Source: Candidatus Woesearchaeota archaeon
GTDB lineage: Archaea > Nanobdellota > Nanobdellia > Woesearchaeales > SM23-78
Direction: 5' to 3'
NCBI GenBank assembly: GCA_016933095.1
Contig: JAFGBP010000030.1
Span: 1-15,411, forward strand
Length of the DNA: 15,411 nt
The notes beneath the pieces are model-generated. The model was given only the letters and a program-made list of their open reading frames with translations, was not told the DNA's origin and did no database searches. Positions within the stretch are counted from its first letter, which is position 1. Every line of letters begins with the position of its first letter. Positions 14,033-15,411 of this stretch are shown piece after piece. The translations under genes were made by a program, and so were the position numbers.

Positions 14033-14056
14033 CATATTATCTCTTACATATTATCT
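14033..14056. repeat. Tandem direct repeat, 10 nt x 2 (period 14)
   Basis: CATATTATCT occurs at 14033-14042 and 14047-14056, between the two convergent genes. It is short and AT-rich, so chance is not excluded, but it fits the junction-duplication pattern seen elsewhere in the window. Confidence 0.6.
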
Positions 14057-14061
14057 GTTGT

Positions 14062-15282
14062 TTACTGAGTTGGAAGCCCGAGCTTCTGCCTGATGAGCTC
14101 TTGGAACTTCTTCAGAGATCCCAAGCCGAATAACAGGAGGAATTCTCCTTTCAATCCTTGGGAAGGCACTGAGAATCGCGTGTTAATCATGAGGATGTCT
14201 TTGTTGAGATTTGATTTGATGAGCCTCACCATGAAGCTAAGGATAACATTCTTCTTGTTGACAGCGAATATCGGGTCCTGCAAACCCGCCTGTATGCCAA
14301 GGAAGTCAGTGAGGGACTTAAGGTATGAGTCTGTGACCTCCTTCCCGATCTTCGTCACGTATTCCTTACTCTCCTCATTTATCTCCTGAAGAGTGCCTGG
14401 AGGCTGGTTCTTTATAATGTCAACAAGCTTTGTCGCGTTCTCCCTGTTGAACATAGTCACTATGCTCCCAGAGATATCTCCCTCAACCCTCAGGAACGTC
14501 GACACGACGTGGTCCTGCTCCTGATTCTGGTATTGGTTGAAGAAATCCTCAGTTGGGATGATCTGCAGGTTCGTCAGCTCCATCTCGACCTTCTGCGAGA
14601 TTATGTTGCTAAGTTGGGTAGACGCGTTTCCCGATCCGATGTTGCCGATTTCTTTCAATGCATCCACTTCCATGGCGCTCAGCGATATCTTCTCATCCAA
14701 GACGACTGCCTGTTTGCTTCCGCTTCCGGAGCTCTCGTCCTTCTTGGTCTCAATCTCAAAGTCGGGCACTGTAGCGAACTGGTGGTCAACGATGGAAGTA
14801 AGGCCCTCTATCAGGGTCGAGTTGGCTTCGTTCACAAAGATGAATGCGGGGAAATGGTTCTCCATGCATATCTTCCTCAAGTCTGTCATAAGGGTCTGGA
14901 TCTTCTGTATTGAGTTGTAGAATTGTAGCGCATCCAGGATGTCGATTACCATGAATCCCATGTCCGGATTCTTCTTGAGGATGGTGTTTATCCCTGTAGT
15001 GATCCCGCTTAAGTCCTCAAGGTTTAGCAGGACGTATATGTCCTCCTCTTTCGGGATGAGATCCGCGATAAGGGTTATTCCGTCGATAAAATGCAGCTTT
15101 CCTATGTCTACGCCTTCGCGCCCAAGGACGCTCTTGTCATTAATCGAGGGATATTTGAAGTTGATGATAGTTCCCGAAGACTGGTTCCTGACTGTGAGTT
15201 TATTAATGAGAGAGACGTACCTCTCGTGGAGGTTTTTTGGATTAGCATAGATGATGTTTAAGCCATGAAGCTCCATAGTCAT
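14062..15282 (-). CDS. KaiC/RecA-like (P-loop-less) domain fused to CheC-like domain
   Basis: The product is about 406 residues from ATG 15282. The N-terminal half (about 1-180) has alternating strands and helices like the degenerate KaiC/RecA-type domains of DUF835/DUF7504 proteins: LNIIYANPKNL, a Walker-B-like MGFMVIDILDAL, and FPAFIFVNEAN, but no GxxxxGK[ST] P-loop. After a DESSGSGSK linker comes a CheC-type domain: MEVDALKEIGNIGSGNAS holds the ExxN catalytic pair (E211, N214) of CheY-P phosphatases. The second pseudo-repeat, TKIGKEVTDSYLKSL, has Lys (K311, K314) where the second pair should be, so one site is intact and one lost. A TATA box ends about 19 nt before ATG 15282; the transcript is probably leaderless, and ATG 15276 is the alternative. 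It may act on a CheY-like regulator encoded elsewhere. Confidence 0.85.
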   Translation of the reverse strand: MTMELHGLNIIYANPKNLHERYVSLINKLTVRNQSSGTIINFKYPSINDKSVLGREGVDIGKLHFIDGITLIADLIPKEEDIYVLLNLEDLSGITTGINTILKKNPDMGFMVIDILDALQFYNSIQKIQTLMTDLRKICMENHFPAFIFVNEANSTLIEGLTSIVDHQFATVPDFEIETKKDESSGSGSKQAVVLDEKISLSAMEVDALKEIGNIGSGNASTQLSNIISQKVEMELTNLQIIPTEDFFNQYQNQEQDHVVSTFLRVEGDISGSIVTMFNRENATKLVDIIKNQPPGTLQEINEESKEYVTKIGKEVTDSYLKSLTDFLGIQAGLQDPIFAVNKKNVILSFMVRLIKSNLNKDILMINTRFSVPSQGLKGEFLLLFGLGSLKKFQELIRQKLGLPTQ

Positions 15283-15299
15283 TACCCATTTGGATTGAC

Positions 15300-15310
15300 A
15301 TTTAAAAATT
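15300..15310 (-). promoter_or_regulatory. TATA box of the CheC fusion gene
   Basis: On the minus strand AATTTTTAAAT lies about 22-28 nt before ATG 15282/15276, consistent with a leaderless mRNA. No Shine-Dalgarno precedes either ATG. Confidence 0.55.
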
Positions 15311-15361
15311 TTTCTGATTATTCGGGCTCTGTTCAAAATCTTTCGTAGCCCGCTGCGACCG

Positions 15362-15411
15362 CTTATTAATAACGTCCTTTAGCCGAGTCTAGTCTGACCG
15401 TATGGCATTTC
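15362..15411 (+). promoter_or_regulatory. Possible divergent promoter and start of a gene cut by the window edge
   Basis: CTTATTAATAAC (15362-15373) is TATA-like and an ATG at 15402 (M-A-F) lies about 30 nt further on. Only three codons are visible, so this is weak and the product cannot be named. Confidence 0.2.

Overview
The window is archaeal. It carries rpl44e, rps27e, aIF2-alpha, nop10 and a PAC2-family gene in the order usual for Euryarchaeota and related lineages. Promoters are TATA boxes of the form AARCTTTATAAA, some transcripts look leaderless, terminators are oligo-T tracts, and secreted proteins carry archaeal class III (prepilin-type) signal peptides. GC content is moderate, judged by eye. 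I cannot place the organism more precisely; a DPANN or deep euryarchaeal genome would fit.

Layout. 1-190: a strongly self-complementary segment (possible structured RNA), then the rpl44e promoter. 191-502: rpl44e. 503-3554: an accessory pair lies between rpl44e and rps27e. It consists of an orphan glucose/mannose-type ABC substrate-binding lipoprotein and a two-TM HAMP protein whose cytoplasmic output is a histone-H1-like Lys/Ala/Pro tail rather than a kinase or MCP domain. 3555-5611: the translation/proteasome block rps27e - aIF2-alpha - nop10 - PAC2. 5687-12681: one probable long operon of five pilin-like surface proteins (called P1 to P5 here) followed by a DUF192 gene. P1 and P2 have standard Q-x-x-x-E prepilin motifs. 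P3, P4 and P5 keep the basic-Gly/hydrophobic N terminus but lack the Glu at +5. P4 is a 1270-residue protein with a von Willebrand A domain split by a galactose-binding-like beta-sandwich, which itself appears split by another beta-rich domain. All five have many N-glycosylation sequons (about 34 in P4, 14 in P5). 12769-13984: a winged-helix plus coiled-coil protein under its own promoter. 14062-15282 (minus, convergent): a KaiC/RecA-like domain without a P-loop fused to a CheC-like domain.

Working hypothesis (inference): P1-P5 build a glycosylated type IV-pilus-like surface structure in which P3-P5 form a non-canonical tip complex and P4 is the adhesin or sensor tip. The HAMP protein with its neighbouring sugar-binding lipoprotein, and the CheC fusion, are signalling parts without the standard chemotaxis components in view. 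No assembly ATPase, platform protein or prepilin peptidase is in the window, so these would have to be encoded elsewhere.

Two other patterns stand out. Six gene junctions carry short tandem duplications of unrelated sequence. A near-identical leader, GTAAAAAAGAGG, precedes several starts, including P1, which has no ATG, GTG or TTG in a usable position.
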